Made by a program: the position numbers and the translations under genes. From contig CAMMMX010000019.1 in NCBI GenBank assembly GCA_946498095.1, positions 1 through 57,358 on the forward strand: 57,358 nucleotides of DNA, in the 5' to 3' direction. The DNA comes from an uncultured Clostridia bacterium (GTDB lineage Bacteria > Bacillota > Clostridia > Oscillospirales > Ruminococcaceae). This document shows, piece by piece, positions 27,720 to 36,939 of the stretch (positions are counted from its first letter, which is position 1; every line of letters starts with the position of its first letter). The notes under the pieces were generated by a model, which was not told where the DNA came from, made no database searches, and was given only the letters and a program-made list of their open reading frames with translations.

Positions 27720-27770
27720 TATGTTTGCTCCATATTTGGATTATGGATGGATATCTGAAATATGTGTGTA

Positions 27771-27798
27771 CGCCCGTCCGGTTTCGACCGGACGGGCG
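27771..27798 (+). other. Stable hairpin before msrAB
   Basis: A perfect 12-bp stem (27771-27782 with 27787-27798) closed by a TTCG loop, with no T-tract. It lies five bases before the GGAGG of the msrAB gene, so it is more likely an mRNA stability or 5'-end element, or a separator from the ThuA gene. Confidence 0.6.
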
Positions 27799-27817
27799 TC
27801 GTGAACGGAGGTACCCT

Positions 27818-28783
27818 ATGAAAGATCGAAACTATGCCCGTGAGATTTATCTGGCGGGTGACTGTTTTTGGGGGACGGAAAAATACCTCTCGTCTCTGCC
27901 GGGTGTGATGGAAACCGAGGTAGGGTATGCAAACGGCCATACGGAGAACCCCTCTTACGAGGAGGTTTGCACCAAAACCACTGGTTTTGCCGAAACGGTG
28001 CATGTAACCTACGATCCGCAAGTCCTGCCTCTCGATTTCCTGTTGGAGATGTTTCTCGAGATTGCCGATCCGACTATCGTACGTGCGCCGGGCGATCAGT
28101 ACCGGACCGGCATCTACTATACCGACACTGCTTCCGGCACTGTTGTCCGCACTGTTTTGCAGCGGCTCGCACGCACATTAGATGATCCGATTACCGTTGA
28201 AGTGCAGCCGCTCAGATGTTTTTACCGAGCCGAGGAATACCATCAAAAATATCTGGATAAAAACCCAAATGCATTTTGCCATGTAAGCCTCGACAAGATT
28301 GAGAAAGCGAAGTCTGCTTTTGTCAACCCCTCATTATATGAGCGTCCTGACGAAGCATCGCTGCAGCTGTCCTTGACCCCGCAGCAATATGCCGTCACAC
28401 AGGAAAACGAAACCGAGCCCCCCTTTACGAATGCCTATGCAGCGCATTTTGAAAAAGGGGTTTATGTGGATATCACTTCAGGCGAACCGCTTTTTGTCTC
28501 AGCTGACAAATTCGAATCCGGCTGTGGTTGGCCCAGCTTTTCCAAGCCCGTTGACCCCAATGTCTTACGTGAAATCACCGACGATTCACACGGCATGCAC
28601 CGAACTGAAGTGCGCAGTCGTGTTGGCGATGCGCACCTTGGGCATGTCTTTCCGGACGGGCCGGAAGAATCGGGAGGGCGACGGTACTGTATCAATAGCG
28701 CCGCCCTCTGTTTCATTCCTTTGGAACAGATGAAGGAGGAAGGCTACGGTTATCTGATTCCCCTGGTGGAAAAAGAAGGTTGA
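27818..28783 (+). CDS. msrAB: Peptide methionine sulfoxide reductase MsrA/MsrB fusion
   Basis: A 321-aa bifunctional enzyme that reduces both S- and R-methionine sulfoxide in oxidised proteins. The MsrA domain (about 8-165) has catalytic C16 in GDCFWGTE and the [12 protein letters not shown] loop. The MsrB domain (about 195-310) has [22 protein letters not shown] and catalytic C291 in RYCINSAAL. The usual zinc CxxC pairs of MsrB are not evident (SGEPLF where many have CGxxLF), so this is a zinc-free MsrB. GGAGG precedes ATG 27818. No signal peptide is seen, so it is cytosolic. Confidence 0.95.
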   Translation: MKDRNYAREIYLAGDCFWGTEKYLSSLPGVMETEVGYANGHTENPSYEEVCTKTTGFAETVHVTYDPQVLPLDFLLEMFLEIADPTIVRAPGDQYRTGIYYTDTASGTVVRTVLQRLARTLDDPITVEVQPLRCFYRAEEYHQKYLDKNPNAFCHVSLDKIEKAKSAFVNPSLYERPDEASLQLSLTPQQYAVTQENETEPPFTNAYAAHFEKGVYVDITSGEPLFVSADKFESGCGWPSFSKPVDPNVLREITDDSHGMHRTEVRSRVGDAHLGHVFPDGPEESGGRRYCINSAALCFIPLEQMKEEGYGYLIPLVEKEG

Positions 28784-28841
28784 CATACTGCCAGTACCGT
28801 TGCTAGAAACGTATCCCTGCATAAGACATCTACCGTACAGG

Positions 28842-28877
28842 CAAGAACCGATTGCTGAAATCAGCAATCGGCTCTTG
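28842..28877. terminator. Bidirectional terminator between msrAB and the DegV gene
   Basis: A 17-bp stem with one mismatch (28842-28858 with 28861-28877). The rightward side continues TCTTATTTCTTT. It lies between convergent genes. Confidence 0.75.
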
Positions 28878-28879
28878 TC

Positions 28880-29734
28880 TTATTTCTTTCGTATAAAAAG
28901 GATCCCCAGCGTATTCGGTCCACAATGATTGGCGATCGTACAGCCTGCGTCTGTCTCCTGCATTTCGTCAAAAGCTTTGATTTCCTTCACCTTACGCGCC
29001 ACCCGTTTCACTGCATTTTCGGAACAAGGCGTATGGGTAATAAAAATTCTTCCCTTTTCAATATCTTCCCGACCTGTCAAACGATCGGTCACATACTGTT
29101 CCAAGACGTTTTCCCAATTACCCCGGTATTTTTTCCCGACACTCATTTTGCCGTCCCGTACCTCAATACAGGGTTTGAGCTTTAATAAGTTCGCTCCCAA
29201 AGCAGCCACGGTGGAACAGCGCCCACCCTTGTGCAGATACTTGAGCGTATCGATCACAAAGCTGGACTCAACCCGCGGAATGAGGTCCTGTAGCTCATCG
29301 ACAATCTGCTGAGCTGCCATGCCCTGCTGTGCACGAATGGCAGCCTCCAGAACAATATGCCCTGTCCCTGTAGAAAGGTTGAGGGAATCCACCACATACA
29401 CATTGCCCAGCTCCTGCGCCGCAAGACGGGCGTTTTGATGGCTGCTTGAGAAATGGGAGCTGATGTTGATGTGAATGACCATATAGCCGTCTTCCACAAA
29501 GGGTCGGAAAGCGTCCAGATAATCCTGTACGCTCGCTGCCGACGTAGTTGCCAATGTTCCGGTCCGATCAGCAAAATCGAACAGCTGTCCCACCTGGACG
29601 TCAACGCCATCCTTATAGGATTTTCCCTCCATATTAATATAAAGCGGCACAATGGAAATCTGATACCGCTCCAGCAGCTGCGGAGACAAATCGCAGGTAC
29701 TGTCCGCAGTAATTTTAATCTTCTGTGTAGCCAT
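28880..29734 (-). CDS. DegV family protein (fatty-acid-binding, FakB-like)
   Basis: A 284-aa DegV-fold protein. The N-terminal KITADSTCDLSPQLLERY and the IVPLYINMEGKSYKDG region are typical; INISSHFSSSHQNA and RCSTVAALGANLLKLKP form the lipid carboxylate pocket of the family. Members carry a fatty acid for FakA phosphorylation, although FakA is not nearby. The start at 29734 fits AGGAGAAAGGA upstream better than the ATG nine bases earlier. It follows the methyltransferase gene by about 80 bp on the same strand and may be co-transcribed. Confidence 0.93.
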   Translation of the reverse strand: MATQKIKITADSTCDLSPQLLERYQISIVPLYINMEGKSYKDGVDVQVGQLFDFADRTGTLATTSAASVQDYLDAFRPFVEDGYMVIHINISSHFSSSHQNARLAAQELGNVYVVDSLNLSTGTGHIVLEAAIRAQQGMAAQQIVDELQDLIPRVESSFVIDTLKYLHKGGRCSTVAALGANLLKLKPCIEVRDGKMSVGKKYRGNWENVLEQYVTDRLTGREDIEKGRIFITHTPCSENAVKRVARKVKEIKAFDEMQETDAGCTIANHCGPNTLGILFIRKK

Positions 29735-29816
29735 GATGATCATTCCTTTCTCCTGTTTCCGTACATACGCTTAAGGGAAAACATCTTCCGTTATGGAGCC
29801 TTTCACTGCAAACGTA

Positions 29817-30638
29817 TCATTTTCTGGCAACGATACACATCCAGTTAGGAAGCGCCGCCAATGGATTGGTTTTCCAGTCATACATACGATCGACCTCCTC
29901 GCGGCCAAGACGAAACCCCTTCTCATACTCTTCATTCCGAATCCAAAACGGCAGGTCGTAATCCTTCTCAGCCGACAATTCATCAAAACGCATCATTTGC
30001 ATCCCGGCCTCCAAAATAGCATTGACAATATCCTGGATCCGCCATGCAAAGGTAATGTTTGTTTCGCTTTCAAACGGCCCTGTACAATCATACGGCTTGA
30101 CAATGTTCGCATCATCGTCAAAAGACCACATGTAAGGATACACGTCACACATGATATATATGCCGCCCGGCTTCAGGATACGATAAATATTTTGATACAT
30201 GGCCTGCAAATTATCAATCCAAACATGTACGCCGTTGGATGTGTAAACGAAATCATATGCAGCTGTCCGAATCGCATCCATCTGCATCGTATCAGCTCGA
30301 ACAAATTCTATCAACGATTCAACACCGATCTTTTCCGCCACCTTGTATGCGTTTGCCAACTGATATTCGGATATATCACAGGACGTTACCTGGGCCCCAA
30401 GCAGAGCAAAGGCAAAAACAGCATGATTGTCCCCGCTGGAGGGTACGCAGATGCGCTTCCCAGCCAAACTAGGAACATACTGCTTGATGTGATTCCATAC
30501 TGTGGGATGAAACGCCTTGGACGGTTCGGAGACAATACGGTTTATCAGCTTATCAGCGTGGTGCAGCTTTGCATATTCATTTGCATAATGATTCCAGTCG
30601 GCTCTATTCTTTTCCGATGGAGCCTTATTTCTCAGCAT
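29817..30638 (-). CDS. Class I SAM-dependent methyltransferase
   Basis: A 273-aa soluble methyltransferase. Motif I is present in modified form (KRICVPSSGDNHAVFAFALLG), followed by VTSCDISEYQL with the acidic residue that binds SAM ribose, and YDFVYTSNGVHVWI and ILKPGGIYIMCDVYP as motifs II/III. Substrate unknown. AAGGAGG lies about 12 bases before the ATG. A short 48-220-kb-type relative occurs as a fragment downstream of the tRNA at 48.2 kb. Confidence 0.88.
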   Translation of the reverse strand: MLRNKAPSEKNRADWNHYANEYAKLHHADKLINRIVSEPSKAFHPTVWNHIKQYVPSLAGKRICVPSSGDNHAVFAFALLGAQVTSCDISEYQLANAYKVAEKIGVESLIEFVRADTMQMDAIRTAAYDFVYTSNGVHVWIDNLQAMYQNIYRILKPGGIYIMCDVYPYMWSFDDDANIVKPYDCTGPFESETNITFAWRIQDIVNAILEAGMQMMRFDELSAEKDYDLPFWIRNEEYEKGFRLGREEVDRMYDWKTNPLAALPNWMCIVARK

Positions 30639-30773
30639 ATCATCCCAATACCTCCTTGAACGATATCAAACAGCGACACAATTATCGTATCCTTTCCAGA
30701 ACGACTAGCCATCGTATTGTGAACCATTGTACACCATTTTACTGAAATTTGCAATCCTTTTTCCGATTGATAC

Positions 30774-30818
30774 AAAAAAGCACGCGCCGCTACACCATCG
30801 GGTGCAGGTGCGTGCTTT
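30774..30818 (-). terminator. Rho-independent terminator of the lipoprotein gene
   Basis: On the minus strand a 9-bp stem (30818-30810 with 30785-30777) around a large loop ends in a T-run from the A-stretch at 30774-30779. It lies 20 bp after the lipoprotein stop. Confidence 0.7.
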
Positions 30819-30837
30819 CTATTTGCAATTTTACCTA

Positions 30838-31623
30838 TCAAGCAGCAAGATCGCCCAAATTGGTTTCCGTATAGGAATCCTTATCCGGAACGACAATCTC
30901 GAATGTCTGTCCAGGATTGTTAACAGTCGCATCCAGCTCAACTTTTGCATTCATCGACTGCCCCTCGACATCCATCGTGCAGTCCATCACAAGGTTTTGC
31001 CCAGAAATATAACCATCCTGATTAACTGTAACGCTTCCGCTAACACTGTTAATCGTCATACCGCTCTCATCCATTTGCTGGGTGACCTGAGAGGTCAGCT
31101 TATCGGTGTATTCCTTCATTTTAGCAGGATCTGCCGTAAAGGTAAACGTCTTGCTGCCATCTTCTTCCTCGGTCATATTCAGTTCGCTAAACCATTGAGG
31201 ATCCATCTCAAATATGGCAGACTGCGAACCTGTCTGATTCAAAGCGTCGGTAGCCGGCATTTCCATTTTCACTTTCTGTCCCATGATATCAGTATACATG
31301 ACCCCATCGACGTAATAAACTTTAAAATCAAGTGTCTGTCCGAACATGTCACTGTTCATCGACATTTCCATATCAAAGTCGTCGTCGCCCTTTTGCAGCA
31401 TCTTCATGACAAGATCGACACCTATCGAAATGGACGCACCTTCGCTTTCCATTGTAATTGTCATGTCAGCGCCCATATCAAGTGCTTTGAGTTCACTCAG
31501 CTTCGCTACTGCCGCCGAATAAACCTCCTCAGGCGTTTTGGCGGAACTGTCCCCATCTTTTCCACAGGATGCAAAAGACACCAGCAACACTGCTCCCAGC
31601 AGAAATGCTAAAACCTTCTTCAT
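30838..31623 (-). CDS. Predicted lipoprotein, DUF6612-like
   Basis: A 261-aa secreted lipoprotein: signal peptide ending in the lipobox SFASC (C20). The mature part is highly acidic, with repeated Met-rich beta segments (DMGADMTITMESEG, DFDMEMSMNSDMFGQ, DGVMYTDIMGQKVKMEMP). This layout resembles the LolA/LppX-like or DUF6612 lipoproteins of Clostridia that may carry lipids or peptides at the surface; that is inference. A promoter TTGCTT-17-TATAAT lies upstream and a terminator downstream, so it is monocistronic. Confidence 0.85.
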   Translation of the reverse strand: MKKVLAFLLGAVLLVSFASCGKDGDSSAKTPEEVYSAAVAKLSELKALDMGADMTITMESEGASISIGVDLVMKMLQKGDDDFDMEMSMNSDMFGQTLDFKVYYVDGVMYTDIMGQKVKMEMPATDALNQTGSQSAIFEMDPQWFSELNMTEEEDGSKTFTFTADPAKMKEYTDKLTSQVTQQMDESGMTINSVSGSVTVNQDGYISGQNLVMDCTMDVEGQSMNAKVELDATVNNPGQTFEIVVPDKDSYTETNLGDLAA

Positions 31624-31679
31624 TCAAATTCTCCTATTCCCTATTTTATCCCCGATGCAACGCCAGTGGTCACGTTGAC

Positions 31680-31708
31680 ATTATACTATAGTCGCAAAGA
31701 AAAAGCAA
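31680..31708 (-). promoter_or_regulatory. Promoter of the lipoprotein gene
   Basis: On the minus strand TTGCTT (31708-31703), a 17-bp spacer and perfect TATAAT (31685-31680). It directly abuts the end of the DNA glycosylase gene. Confidence 0.75.
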
Positions 31709-31709
31709 G

Positions 31710-32192
31710 TTAAATCGGCAAAAACTCCAAAATGACCGACCATGCGCCCAATAGACGTTCGAAGCTGTACTGCGCGTTGGCCGGACTAGTGGAGGGCAGA
31801 CAAACACAAGGCGGACAAGCGGTACAAAAACGCTGATAGAGCTCCTGCGCCTTTTTGCCGTTGGCAAAGACCTGCTGCACGCCGCTTCTACGCATCAATG
31901 ACGCAACATCATTCGGTACCGGATCGGTTATCGATGCGTCCGACGCACCGGTAATCGTACAGTTATCCAGCACATCCCATAGCGCAATCTGATGTCGCAG
32001 CAGCAGCGCTTTCTTCTCCGGCACTGACTGCGGTAACGGACATCCCAGAAGAGCTGATAAAAGGGGCCAAAAGCGGTTGCGCGGATGTCCGTAATAAAAT
32101 CCCTGCTGCCTCGACAGAGGCGAAGGATAAGTTCCCAGTATCAGAATCTTTGCCTGCGCATCCCAAATGGGCTCAAAAGACATATCTTTCAT
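31710..32192 (-). CDS. DNA-deoxyinosine (hypoxanthine) glycosylase, uracil-DNA glycosylase superfamily
   Basis: A 160-aa base-excision repair enzyme removing deaminated adenine from DNA. The signature GTYPSPLSRQQGFYYGHPRNRFW (about 20-42) is that of the hypoxanthine-DNA glycosylase family, and the closing LPSTSPANAQYS is the second active-site motif. It is normal length for the family. The start is ATG 32192 or the ATG three codons later; AGGAAAGGG precedes both. It lies downstream of the helicase on the same strand (45-bp gap) and may be co-transcribed. Confidence 0.92.
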   Translation of the reverse strand: MKDMSFEPIWDAQAKILILGTYPSPLSRQQGFYYGHPRNRFWPLLSALLGCPLPQSVPEKKALLLRHQIALWDVLDNCTITGASDASITDPVPNDVASLMRRSGVQQVFANGKKAQELYQRFCTACPPCVCLPSTSPANAQYSFERLLGAWSVILEFLPI

Positions 32193-32237
32193 CCCTTTCC
32201 TGTTTTCTCTCGTCTCGAGGATGAAGTGTTCCCTGCG

Positions 32238-33941
32238 TCATCCCTTTCGATTATAACGTGAAGAACGCTGCTTTTTGTCAAGTCTGCGGTAATCCTTCTT
32301 TCTTGTCCCTTTTTCTCCTTCATATGATCTCATACTGCGGGAGCTGCGGTCCGACGGCGCGAAAACACGCACTGTGATCCGCTTTCCGTTGATTCGGGAC
32401 CCCGACATGATGCGTAACGTATCCTCCAATTCCGATGCCGGAATCGAAACAACGGTCTGATCGTCGGAAATCTCGATCTTTCCAATCTCCTTGCCCGACA
32501 TCCCCGTTCTATCAGCCAACGCAGCGACAATATGGTTCGGCGCAATACGGTCCCGCCTACCGACATCCAACGCGATACGCGCAATGTCAAAACCATGCGG
32601 CGAAACCTGTTTTTCCTGTATGATGTCGGCTACAGCAAGTTTCTTTCCCCCAAAATGCAAATCTAGTACGACTGCCGCAATCTGCTGTGCAGAGTATCCT
32701 TTCTCCATCAAAGTCTGTACCATATCCAGATAAGGGAAATCCTGCGTTTGAAGCAGCGCACGCTCCACCGACGCGCAATCACGCTGCCGTTGGTTCTCCA
32801 GTATCTGCTGCGTGGTTGGGATCTGTTCCGCGGTAATATTTGCTTTGACCATACGCCCAATCTCCAACAGCTGGGATACCTGCCTGCGTCCTGTACAGAT
32901 AGTAATCGCATTCCCCTCCTTTCCGGCTCGACCTGTCCTGCCGATACGATGGACATAGTATTCCATATTCTGAGGAATGTCATAATTTATCACATAATCG
33001 ATATCCTGAACGTCGATCCCTCGGGCGGCTACATCGGTTGCTACCAGCACGGATGCCCTACCCTGTTTGAAAGCATCCAGCACCTTTGTACGCTGTGTCT
33101 GCTTCATGTCCCCATGCAGCCCTTCGATATCGAATCCATGCTGTTCCAGATAAGCCACTACTTCATCGACCATCTTTTTCGTGTTGCAGAATACCATCGC
33201 CAAATGCGGATGTTTATCGCATAAGATAAGATTCAACGCGTCCAGTTTTCTCCCTGCCGGAACGTCGTAATAGGTCTGTGTGATCGTATCAAGTGACACT
33301 TCCCGCCTGCTGACCTGTACCAGCTGTGGTTCCTTCTGGTACTGTGCCGTAATGTCCAGGATCGCCTGTGGCATGGTTGCGGAAAACAGAATGGTCTGCC
33401 TGTCCTGGGGTACATCCTGCAGGACTGTTTCAATGTCCTCCCGAAACCCCATATTGAGCATCTCATCCGCTTCGTCGAGGATCAGCATTTTCAGCGCTTC
33501 CAAATTGATCGTCCGGCGCCGCATATGATCCATCACGCGTCCCGGCGTACCGACAACAATATGCGCTCCCATTTTTAGTTTCGCAATCTGCCGATCCATC
33601 GCTGCACCGCCATAGATTTCCACAACCTTGACACCGCGCCTGTACCGAGCCAGCTTTTTCAGTTCTCCCGCCGCCTGCATAGCAAGTTCCCGTGTGGGAC
33701 ACAATATCAAAACCTGTACCAAACGCCGGTCATCCTGGACATCCACGCGTTCTACTGCTGGAATACCAAAAGCCAGCGTCTTTCCCGTGCCAGTCTGGGA
33801 GCGGCCAATCACGTCATAACCGGCTTGGATCAAGGGGATACTTGCTGCTTGGATCTCCGTTGGAGACTGAAATCCCATATCTGCAATCGCTTGTTGGAGA
33901 GGCTGTGAAATGCTCATTTCTTGAAACGCTTTTATTTCCAT
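32238..33941 (-). CDS. DEAD-box RNA helicase with DbpA-type RNA-binding domain
   Basis: A 567-aa ATP-dependent RNA helicase. The Q motif (FQEMSISQPLQQAIADMGF), motif I GTGKT (51-55), PTREL, TPGR, DEAD (156-159), SAT (187-189), ARGID and HRIGRTGR are all intact. The C-terminus (about 455-530) has the RRM-like DbpA domain, and the tail is basic and Ser/Arg-rich. The role is probably ribosome assembly or cold-adapted mRNA turnover, as for CshA/DeaD. The start at 33941 has AGGGAGAAA upstream. Confidence 0.95.
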   Translation of the reverse strand: MEIKAFQEMSISQPLQQAIADMGFQSPTEIQAASIPLIQAGYDVIGRSQTGTGKTLAFGIPAVERVDVQDDRRLVQVLILCPTRELAMQAAGELKKLARYRRGVKVVEIYGGAAMDRQIAKLKMGAHIVVGTPGRVMDHMRRRTINLEALKMLILDEADEMLNMGFREDIETVLQDVPQDRQTILFSATMPQAILDITAQYQKEPQLVQVSRREVSLDTITQTYYDVPAGRKLDALNLILCDKHPHLAMVFCNTKKMVDEVVAYLEQHGFDIEGLHGDMKQTQRTKVLDAFKQGRASVLVATDVAARGIDVQDIDYVINYDIPQNMEYYVHRIGRTGRAGKEGNAITICTGRRQVSQLLEIGRMVKANITAEQIPTTQQILENQRQRDCASVERALLQTQDFPYLDMVQTLMEKGYSAQQIAAVVLDLHFGGKKLAVADIIQEKQVSPHGFDIARIALDVGRRDRIAPNHIVAALADRTGMSGKEIGKIEISDDQTVVSIPASELEDTLRIMSGSRINGKRITVRVFAPSDRSSRSMRSYEGEKGTRKKDYRRLDKKQRSSRYNRKG

Positions 33942-34020
33942 TTATTTTCTCCCTTGTTGGTCTGGCGCCAGGGAATGCATTTCTTCTCCCTACACCAGTA
34001 TTTTTCATCCATTCGGCGAC

Positions 34021-34051
34021 AAAAAAACGAGGATGTTTCATCCTCGTTTTT
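34021..34051 (-). terminator. Terminator of the yqeG-efp run
   Basis: A 13-bp A/T-ended stem (34023-34035 with 34039-34051), loop TTT, with T-runs on the minus strand. It lies after the stop of the CD1247-type gene. Confidence 0.85.
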
Positions 34052-34108
34052 CAGCCATAGCACTTATTCATGGTAGGGCATGCAGGATTCTATGCATGAA
34101 ACGTTCCC

Positions 34109-34555
34109 TTATTCATGGTCGTGTCCGCAGGAACAATCGTCAGAGCAACTGTCGCCTTCACAGCCACAGTCACAGCTGAGATCAAATTCTAGCTTCTCTC
34201 CACAGCCTGGACACTCCATACCGCCTTCGTTTGCCATGTCTTCGTTGATATAGGTAACCTCGCCGCAGTAAGGGCAGGTAACCTCGTACATGTCGTCCAG
34301 ATCGATGTCTTCTTCGTCTTCATCGTCGTCTTCCGCCTCATAGAAATCGGACTCGATTTCGCCCAGATCCTCGTCGAGAATATCCACCAGTTCACTGAGC
34401 TCATCCTGTGTATTCTCAATGTCTTCAATCGCCAGGGCCATGTCGTCTAGAACGTCGACAATTGCATGAATGATTTTGCCGGTATCGGTGCTGTCGTCGA
34501 GCTTCATCCCTTCTGCAAGGCCCTTAATGTATGCAACTTTCTCTGAAATATCCAT
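34109..34555 (-). CDS. CD1247 N-terminal domain protein with zinc ribbon and Cys/His tail
   Basis: A 148-aa acidic protein. Residues 1-60 form the alpha-helical CD1247-type N-terminal domain. A very acidic linker (70-90) precedes a zinc ribbon (C94/C97 and C115/C118). The tail carries C128, C130, C132, C137, C141, C143, H145 and H147, which looks like a metal-binding cluster. The family is common next to efp and the M24 peptidase in Clostridia, but its function is not known. It is the last gene of the minus-strand run; a terminator sits between it and efp, so it may have its own promoter. Confidence 0.85.
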   Translation of the reverse strand: MDISEKVAYIKGLAEGMKLDDSTDTGKIIHAIVDVLDDMALAIEDIENTQDELSELVDILDEDLGEIESDFYEAEDDDEDEEDIDLDDMYEVTCPYCGEVTYINEDMANEGGMECPGCGEKLEFDLSCDCGCEGDSCSDDCSCGHDHE

Positions 34556-34643
34556 GTTTCTGCCTCCTCATTTTCCTCAATGGACGATGTTGGCGGAGGC
34601 GATTGCCTCCATATGGACGCTCCTTTCGGAGCGGTAGAAGATC

Positions 34644-34693
34644 AAAAACAATGGACGGCGAATCCGCCTTTACAGGCGTCCGCCGCTCATTGT
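34644..34693 (-). terminator. Terminator after efp
   Basis: On the minus strand a long stem (ACAATG with CATTGT plus inner CGGCG/CGCCG) ends in GTTTTT (from the A-run at 34644-34648). It lies 18 bp after the efp stop. Confidence 0.75.
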
Positions 34694-34710
34694 ACGCTGA
34701 AATGTATCGC

Positions 34711-35268
34711 TTATGCTCTTTCCATGTATTCGCCGGTTCTAGTATCAATACGGATTTTGTCGCCCTGATTGATAAACAGCGGCACCCGGATTTCCGCACC
34801 AGTCTCCAGCACCGCAGGTTTGGTCACATTGGTCGCCGTATCGCCACGAACACCCGGTTCCGTCTGTGCTACCTCCAGTTCCACAAAGAATGGGGGCTCC
34901 ACGCCAAAGACCTTGCCCTTATAGGACAGCACCTTGCAAATTTCATTCTCTTTGATAAACTTAAACGCATCACCCAGAACAGAAGCGTTTATCGGCATCT
35001 GTTCGTAGGATTCCATATCCATGAAATAATACAGATCTCCGTCACTGTAAAGATACTGCATTTCTTTTCTTTCCACATAAGCAGTCGGATATTTATCGGA
35101 AGGGTTGAATGTCTTTTCCAAAACGGCACCAGTAATCACATTCTTTACCTTCGTGCGAACGAACGCAGCACCTTTTCCCGGCTTCACATGCTGAAATTCC
35201 ACTATCTGCAACACGTTTCCGTCCATTTCAAAGGTTACGCCGTTTCTGAAATCTCCCGCTGTAATCAT
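34711..35268 (-). CDS. efp: Elongation factor P
   Basis: A 185-aa translation factor that relieves ribosome stalling at polyproline. The [15 protein letters not shown] segment places the modifiable Lys at K32. The three beta-barrel domains and the C-terminal [17 protein letters not shown] are canonical. No modification enzymes (EpmA/B/C, EarP) are nearby. It lies immediately downstream of the M24 peptidase gene. Confidence 0.98.
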   Translation of the reverse strand: MITAGDFRNGVTFEMDGNVLQIVEFQHVKPGKGAAFVRTKVKNVITGAVLEKTFNPSDKYPTAYVERKEMQYLYSDGDLYYFMDMESYEQMPINASVLGDAFKFIKENEICKVLSYKGKVFGVEPPFFVELEVAQTEPGVRGDTATNVTKPAVLETGAEIRVPLFINQGDKIRIDTRTGEYMERA

Positions 35269-35355
35269 ATTTGAAACAATCCTTTCGTCTTTTCCAGTTT
35301 CCAGATGTATTCGTATTTATTGTACCTTATAGAGACGTTTTTTGCAACCCCTAAT

Positions 35356-36420
35356 TTATAAACAGATCAGATTTTTGGGTGCTTTCGTCAGATTTTCATA
35401 TCCATTCTCACGAATGACCACCATATCCTCAATCCTGACGCCGAATTGTCCCGGCAGGTAGACGCCTGGTTCCACCGTAACTATCATCCCATCCCGCAGG
35501 ATCGCATTACTGCGTACACTTGCATTGGGAAGCTCGTGGATCTCCAAACCGACGCCATGTCCAAGGCTATGCCCAAAACAGTCTCCATAACCAGCCTGAT
35601 CAATGATATCGCGAGCAACAGCATCAAATTTCTTACCGGTAATTCCAGCCCGCGCTGCCTCCAGTGCGGCTTCATTGGCCCGCAATACAAGCTCATACAC
35701 TTCGCGCATTTTATCGCTCACCGCACCTACTGCAACCGTACGTGTCATATCGCTATGGTACCCGTCGACCACAGCCCCGTAGTCCATCGTAACGAAGTCC
35801 CCCACTTCCACCGGTTTCTCACTGGGGACACCGTGAGGAAGAGAGGAGTGCGTGCCGGATACCGCTATCGTATCAAACGACAATGCCTCCGCTCCGTTGC
35901 GCAGCATAAAATAGTCCAGTTCCAGCGCGATCTCCTTTTCCGTCCGACCCGGCCGTATAAAATCAAGAATGTGCGTATACGCCTGCTCCGCGATCCGCTG
36001 CGCCTGAACAATTTTGTCGATCTCTTCCTGTGTCTTGATGATGCGCAAACTGTCCAGCAGGTTACTAACGGTATCGTCTGCCAGGACACGTACCGGCAAT
36101 ACTTTCTGATATGCCGCGCATTCGCTTACCGTTACGCTCCTACTTTCCAGCGAAAGCCGTTTGACGCCGTGCTTTTTGCACAGCTCCGACAACTGTGCAG
36201 CCATATCTGTCATCATGACAACCTCGCAGTCTTTCACAACCTGGGATGCCTTTTCATAATATCGGAAATCGATCAGCAGATATGCCTTATCCGGCAGAAT
36301 CAGAACCACGCCCGCCGACGATTTGAACTGCGTCACGTACAGCCGGTTTACGTCCGAAGTAATCAGCAAAGCATCCGTATTTTGGGGAAAATTTTGTAGG
36401 ATTCGTTCCATAGCAGACAT
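35356..36420 (-). CDS. Xaa-Pro peptidase, M24 family
   Basis: A 354-aa aminopeptidase-P-like metallopeptidase that removes N-terminal residues before proline. The N-terminal ~120 residues form the creatinase-like domain. The dimetal ligands are visible: two Asp in TMDYGAVVDGYHSDMTRT, His in GHSLGHGVGLEIHE, and Glu in VTVEPGVYLPGQFGVRIED. Its place before efp is conserved in many Firmicutes, linking proline peptide handling with EF-P. Confidence 0.95.
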   Translation of the reverse strand: MSAMERILQNFPQNTDALLITSDVNRLYVTQFKSSAGVVLILPDKAYLLIDFRYYEKASQVVKDCEVVMMTDMAAQLSELCKKHGVKRLSLESRSVTVSECAAYQKVLPVRVLADDTVSNLLDSLRIIKTQEEIDKIVQAQRIAEQAYTHILDFIRPGRTEKEIALELDYFMLRNGAEALSFDTIAVSGTHSSLPHGVPSEKPVEVGDFVTMDYGAVVDGYHSDMTRTVAVGAVSDKMREVYELVLRANEAALEAARAGITGKKFDAVARDIIDQAGYGDCFGHSLGHGVGLEIHELPNASVRSNAILRDGMIVTVEPGVYLPGQFGVRIEDMVVIRENGYENLTKAPKNLICL

Positions 36421-36460
36421 TAAAAAAACCGCCTTTCCATCTTCATTGAGATGTTCTCGT

Positions 36461-36895
36461 CTATATCATTGGGAGCACACCGGTAAGCGCTAATGTGTAA
36501 CTATACTTGCCAAACCCAGAAATAACGCCCGCACATACCGGGGAAATCACCGACGTAGCCCGGAATTCGTCCCGCGCAAAAATATTGGACAGATGCACTT
36601 CAATGGTAGGCAGTTTAATGGCGGCGATCGCATCCCGTATGGCATAGCTGTAATGGCTGTAAGCCCCTGCATTGATAACAATACCGCCAAACTCATGCCG
36701 CGCGCTGTGGAGTCTGTCTATGATGTCCCCCTCGCTGTTCGACTGATAGATTTCCAGGTAAAAGCCCTCTCTCCCGGCAAATTCCATGAGTTCTCGGTTA
36801 ATATCGTCGATGGTTTCCTTGCCATAGATACCAGTCTCCCTTTCCCCAATCATATTAATATTGGGACCATTGACAATCAAAACCTTTTTTTTCAT
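36461..36895 (-). CDS. aroQ: 3-dehydroquinate dehydratase, type II
   Basis: A 144-aa shikimate-pathway enzyme converting 3-dehydroquinate to 3-dehydroshikimate. NGPNINMIGERE is the N-terminal catalytic loop (Arg variation in the usual RLGxRE is present as MIGERE), NAGAYSHYSYAIRDAI is the central motif, and EVHLSNIFARDEFRATSVIS is the closing substrate loop. Length is normal. RBS AGGAAGGAT lies upstream. It belongs to the yqeG-efp run. Confidence 0.96.
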   Translation of the reverse strand: MKKKVLIVNGPNINMIGERETGIYGKETIDDINRELMEFAGREGFYLEIYQSNSEGDIIDRLHSARHEFGGIVINAGAYSHYSYAIRDAIAAIKLPTIEVHLSNIFARDEFRATSVISPVCAGVISGFGKYSYTLALTGVLPMI

Positions 36896-36939
36896 GTTTC
36901 ATTTCCATCCTTCCTACTCGCATTCTGGTGAGGGATGTT

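Noticed and set aside
35269-35355. Riboswitch or T-box upstream of efp
   Set aside because: Only an 87-bp gap within a co-directional run with no conserved leader features.
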